The position numbers and the translations under genes are program-made. DNA of 36,856 bases from Chloroflexota bacterium. Its GTDB lineage: Bacteria; Chloroflexota; UBA6077; FW602-bin22; CADDYW01. The notes under the pieces were generated by a model. The model searched no databases. It had not been told where the DNA came from and saw only the letters and a program-made list of their open reading frames with translations. Positions 34,163-36,856 of this stretch are shown here, in pieces. The DNA lies in contig JAJPIK010000059.1 of assembly GCA_021324795.1 (NCBI GenBank), positions 1-36,856 on the forward strand, in the 5' to 3' direction. How positions within the stretch are numbered: the stretch's first letter is position 1; every line of letters starts with the position of its first letter.

Positions 34163-36856
34163 TGGCCGTTGCCGTCATCGGCCTGGCCCACTCGGTATTT
34201 GATATCGTAGTTGATAATGAAGTCGAGTTCCTCGTCTGTGAAGCCGTAATGCTTTGCCAGGGCGCAATCGATCCTGTCGATGATCGGCTTCGACCTCTTG
34301 GCATAGATAGTGTAACTTCCGGTCGATCCCCGTTTCAGGTGCTCCGCATTCCTGGCAAAGTCTGACATGAGCTCCCGGCAGAGCGAGGCCAAAGAGCCAA
34401 GCAAAGTCGGCTCCTCGGGGTAGGTGAAGCGAAATCCAAACAACATATAATCCTTGAGATTAAAGGTATCGAACGTCACGGTGTAATACCACCAGAAGAG
34501 AGAACTGTTGAGAACGGCAACGAGTACGTCTCGATCAATCCCAGTGCGGAACGCCCCCTTCTTATTAGAAGTCGTCGCGTACGGCCAGGGGAAGTTGACA
34601 AAGACCTTCCAGTACAAACCGCCGGCTGAGCGATAGTAGATTGCATCTGTCTTCCTGGATGTGTCGATCAGCACGCTGATGGTTTCGTGCTTTAAGACTT
34701 TTGACAGGATCTGGTTCTCGATTGGGTCAGAAAACTTTGCGTAATAGTGCGGATTCCTGGGATCATGACCCGCGGTCACTTGCGTATAGTGGATTGACGG
34801 AAAGATCAAGTCCCGGCAATCGGTCGTCCATTTCGTGACTCCGGTGCTGAAGCGGGCCGTGGTGTCGCCGCTGCGCGAGACGTACACCGCGGTCGGAATG
34901 CTGGCGACTTTGCCGCCGGAAAATAGCATCGCGGGACGGAAATGGTAAAAGGAGACCCAGCTCTTGCGAAACCAGTGCTGGAATGCATCTATGAATGGCA
35001 TCATGTTCCGTGTCGCGAACGCCGCCAAGGGCACGATCATTCCGTGCGTACCCGACGGTCGGAGAACTTGTCGACTTCGCTCGATCACCATCGGATAAAG
35101 ATTCGAACATGGCCGTGTCTCATATGCCAGGACCCGGTACGGTAGCTTCCCGTCGAAGTACTCCACGTAGGGCGGATTACCGACAATGACGTCAAATCCC
35201 CCCTGTTTCATGATCCCGTAAAACTCCACGAACCAGTGAAACGGCTGGTGGCTGGCGTGCCAGTTGTCGAAGGCAGCTACGTCGCTGTCATCTACTCCGT
35301 ACTGCCTTGCGAGGTAGCGGTCTAGCTCGTCGCGTAGCCGGTCGAGTCGGGTGCGGAGCTCGCGCTTGGCCGAGCGAAACTCCTCGGCGTTCAGGCCGTG
35401 CTCGGTCTGCATCTGCCGGAACTTCTTGAAAGCACGGTCCGCGATCTCGGCTTCTTCGTTCAGCCGATGCATGGTCTCGCGCTCGTCGTCGAACATGGCC
35501 AGCTTGCCCTGGCCGGTCGCCGTTGTCGTCAGCACCTTCTCGACGTCCGCTCGGGTCGCAAAGCCGACCAGGGTGTTTCCGGCACGCACGTTGAAGTCGA
35601 CGTCCGGCAGCGGCTCCAGGTCAGCAGGATTCTCGATCTGGCTCACTAGCTTGAGAAAGAGCCGGAGCTTGCAGATCTCGACTGCCTCCTCCATGATGTC
35701 GACGCCATACAGGTTGTTGACGACGATCGACTTCAATATGAAATACTCGCGGCTCGGATGGGTCCGCACGCGCTCCAGCACCCTCCGAAAATCGAGGTAG
35801 CGCTCCGTCCGGTGCTCATCACTGAGACGCTCGATCTCGTCGAGAAAACCGTGCATCCGCTCCAGACAGGCATCGTAGAGCGGCTCGAGGACGTTCAGCG
35901 CCGCGAAGAGAAAGGCGCCGGAGCCGCAGGTCGGGTCCAGGACCGACACCTTTTCGATCGCGTGGTAAAAGGCCCGGACCAGCTCCGGGCCTTCCGCGTT
36001 GTCGATGACGTCGCGCGCGAACTGGCGAATGTTCAGGTTGTCGGTAATCAGGTCGTCGATTGCGCAGACTTCGCCACTCTGCAGGCGGGAGCGGATCTCC
36101 TGGCAGCGCTGGCGACGGGCGACGTGCTCCCGCCAGGTCTCGGTGGGCAGGGCGAAGTCCGGGTCGGCCGGTTTGTTCCAGCCACCCCGCCGCGAGACGT
36201 CAGTCAATCCGGCCGCGATGTCGATTGGCAATTCGAGGTCGACGCCCTTGCGCACCGGCTCGTCGATGTAACGGTCCGGGTCTTCCTGGAGCAGCCGCCA
36301 GAGCGCGCTGCCCTTCTCGAAGGCGACCGCGCACTCTTTCCGCGCGGCGTCGAAAAGAAACGGGATGATCGTATTCTTGGCGATATACTCGGTGATGTCC
36401 TCTTTGGTATAGTACGCGCCCATCTGCTTCTGGTTGACGTACTTTTCGAAGATGTAGCCGAGGACGTCCGGATTGATCTCGTTATCGGCGCGAAGCGGGC
36501 GATCGTCGAGGTGCCACTGGTACGCCTCGAAAAACGCGACGATACGCTCGAACGCCTGGTCGGCGATCTGAATCTTGGGATATTTCTGCTCGAGCTCGTG
36601 GACGTCGAACAGCCCGCCGTTCAGGTAGGGCACGTTGCCGAGCAACGCGGCGAGCTCCGAGGTCCGTTCGTGCTCCGGACGGGCCAGCCCGTCGTGAAAC
36701 AGGCGGAGGAGAAAATAACGATAGAAGGAATAAAACCGATCGCCGGCAAAGGCGGCCTGCACCTGTCGAAGTCGATTTTCGAGATAGTTGAGGTCGCCGT
36801 CGAGAAAGCCTTTCTTCTGGATGAAGTAGACGAACATCAGACGGTTGAGCATCAGC
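34159..36856 (-). CDS. Type IIG (Eco57I-like) restriction-modification enzyme / N6-adenine methyltransferase, partial
   Basis: The C-terminal 898 or so residues are in the window; the frame is open to the right edge and the N-terminus lies outside. The visible part starts in a conserved helical region ('LNRLMFVYFIQKKGFLDGD'). It then shows 'QMGAYYTKEDITEYIAKNTI', the SAM-binding motif LDPTCGSGAFLF near residue 312, 'NLYGVDIMEEAVEICKLRL' and the catalytic NPPY in DVIVGNPPYVEYF near residue 575. A long coiled insert (about 455-540) separates the two motifs. A target-recognition domain should be in the last 300 residues. The order is typical of Eco57I-like enzymes and also of PglX/DrmMI methylases from BREX and DISARM. 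No nuclease motif is visible in this part, so genes to the right must decide. Confidence 0.88.
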   Translation of the reverse strand, partial: LMLNRLMFVYFIQKKGFLDGDLNYLENRLRQVQAAFAGDRFYSFYRYFLLRLFHDGLARPEHERTSELAALLGNVPYLNGGLFDVHELEQKYPKIQIADQAFERIVAFFEAYQWHLDDRPLRADNEINPDVLGYIFEKYVNQKQMGAYYTKEDITEYIAKNTIIPFLFDAARKECAVAFEKGSALWRLLQEDPDRYIDEPVRKGVDLELPIDIAAGLTDVSRRGGWNKPADPDFALPTETWREHVARRQRCQEIRSRLQSGEVCAIDDLITDNLNIRQFARDVIDNAEGPELVRAFYHAIEKVSVLDPTCGSGAFLFAALNVLEPLYDACLERMHGFLDEIERLSDEHRTERYLDFRRVLERVRTHPSREYFILKSIVVNNLYGVDIMEEAVEICKLRLFLKLVSQIENPADLEPLPDVDFNVRAGNTLVGFATRADVEKVLTTTATGQGKLAMFDDERETMHRLNEEAEIADRAFKKFRQMQTEHGLNAEEFRSAKRELRTRLDRLRDELDRYLARQYGVDDSDVAAFDNWHASHQPFHWFVEFYGIMKQGGFDVIVGNPPYVEYFDGKLPYRVLAYETRPCSNLYPMVIERSRQVLRPSGTHGMIVPLAAFATRNMMPFIDAFQHWFRKSWVSFYHFRPAMLFSGGKVASIPTAVYVSRSGDTTARFSTGVTKWTTDCRDLIFPSIHYTQVTAGHDPRNPHYYAKFSDPIENQILSKVLKHETISVLIDTSRKTDAIYYRSAGGLYWKVFVNFPWPYATTSNKKGAFRTGIDRDVLVAVLNSSLFWWYYTVTFDTFNLKDYMLFGFRFTYPEEPTLLGSLASLCRELMSDFARNAEHLKRGSTGSYTIYAKRSKPIIDRIDCALAKHYGFTDEELDFIINYDIKYRVGQADDGNGQ

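Noticed and set aside
34159..36856. Calling the right-end gene BREX pglX or DISARM drmMI.
   Set aside because: The methyltransferase core fits several systems and no other BREX or DISARM gene is in the window.

Overview
The window looks like chromosomal DNA of a GC-rich, possibly thermophilic bacterium of the Chloroflexota, most likely class Thermomicrobia (Sphaerobacter/Nitrolancea-like). This is inferred from gene content and protein style: Tat-type lipoprotein solute-binding proteins with long Ala/Pro/Ser/Thr linkers, a secreted protein with a domain I associate with Thermomicrobia, a BCAM0308-type zinc protein and many metal-dependent amidohydrolases. No database search was possible. Most genes have GGAGG-type ribosome binding sites and several have good -35/-10 promoters.

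Layout. 1-9.9 kb is catabolism and uptake: the tail of a sugar permease, a GAF sensor kinase, a low-complexity lipoprotein, an amidohydrolase-Rieske pair (overlapping stop/start), an orphan peptide/nickel-type solute-binding protein, and a divergently transcribed sugar ABC cassette (binding protein plus two permeases, no ATPase). A second low-complexity lipoprotein follows with a near-consensus promoter. 10-13.5 kb holds a mannonate-dehydratase-like enolase-superfamily gene, a secreted protein, and a transaldolase homologue that has lost its Schiff-base lysine. 13.6-18.5 kb is a minus-strand 16S-23S rRNA operon. 18.7-22.5 kb has a triple-BON protein with a zinc-ribbon protein, then a convergent PAS/histidine-kinase/receiver hybrid coupled to a small ORF. 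22.8-29.3 kb is a minus-strand stress/dormancy block: ECF sigma factor, prkA, yhbH, spoVR, zinc-finger anti-sigma factor, membrane protein. 29.5-33.6 kb holds two more amidohydrolases, a DUF302 protein, a haloalkane dehalogenase and an acylphosphatase. The right end is a Type IIG/Eco57I-like modification-restriction gene running off the window, with a coupled 56-codon ORF after it.

The most remarkable object is the rRNA operon. Compared from memory with E. coli and general bacterial rRNA, both genes are plainly recognisable over their full length and keep flanking processing stems, but they carry substitutions at positions regarded as universal. In 16S these include A1493, U1495, G926, the 1397-1400 strand, C526/U531 and A792/U793; the CCUCC anti-Shine-Dalgarno is absent and a 20-nt GNRA hairpin is inserted in h14. 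In 23S they include A2058, C2452, A2453, U2506, U2552, U2584, A2660/G2661 and A1913. Several helix changes are compensatory, which argues against sequencing noise and simple decay. No 5S or tRNA gene is linked to it. Because the neighbouring protein genes still use Shine-Dalgarno sequences, a second, normal rRNA operon must be expected elsewhere. This operon may therefore encode a specialised or repurposed ribosome-like RNA, or an unusual degenerate copy.

A second theme is active-site loss: the transaldolase-like protein next to this operon has lost three catalytic or substrate-binding positions, and the mannonate-dehydratase-like protein has Gln where a catalytic His is expected.
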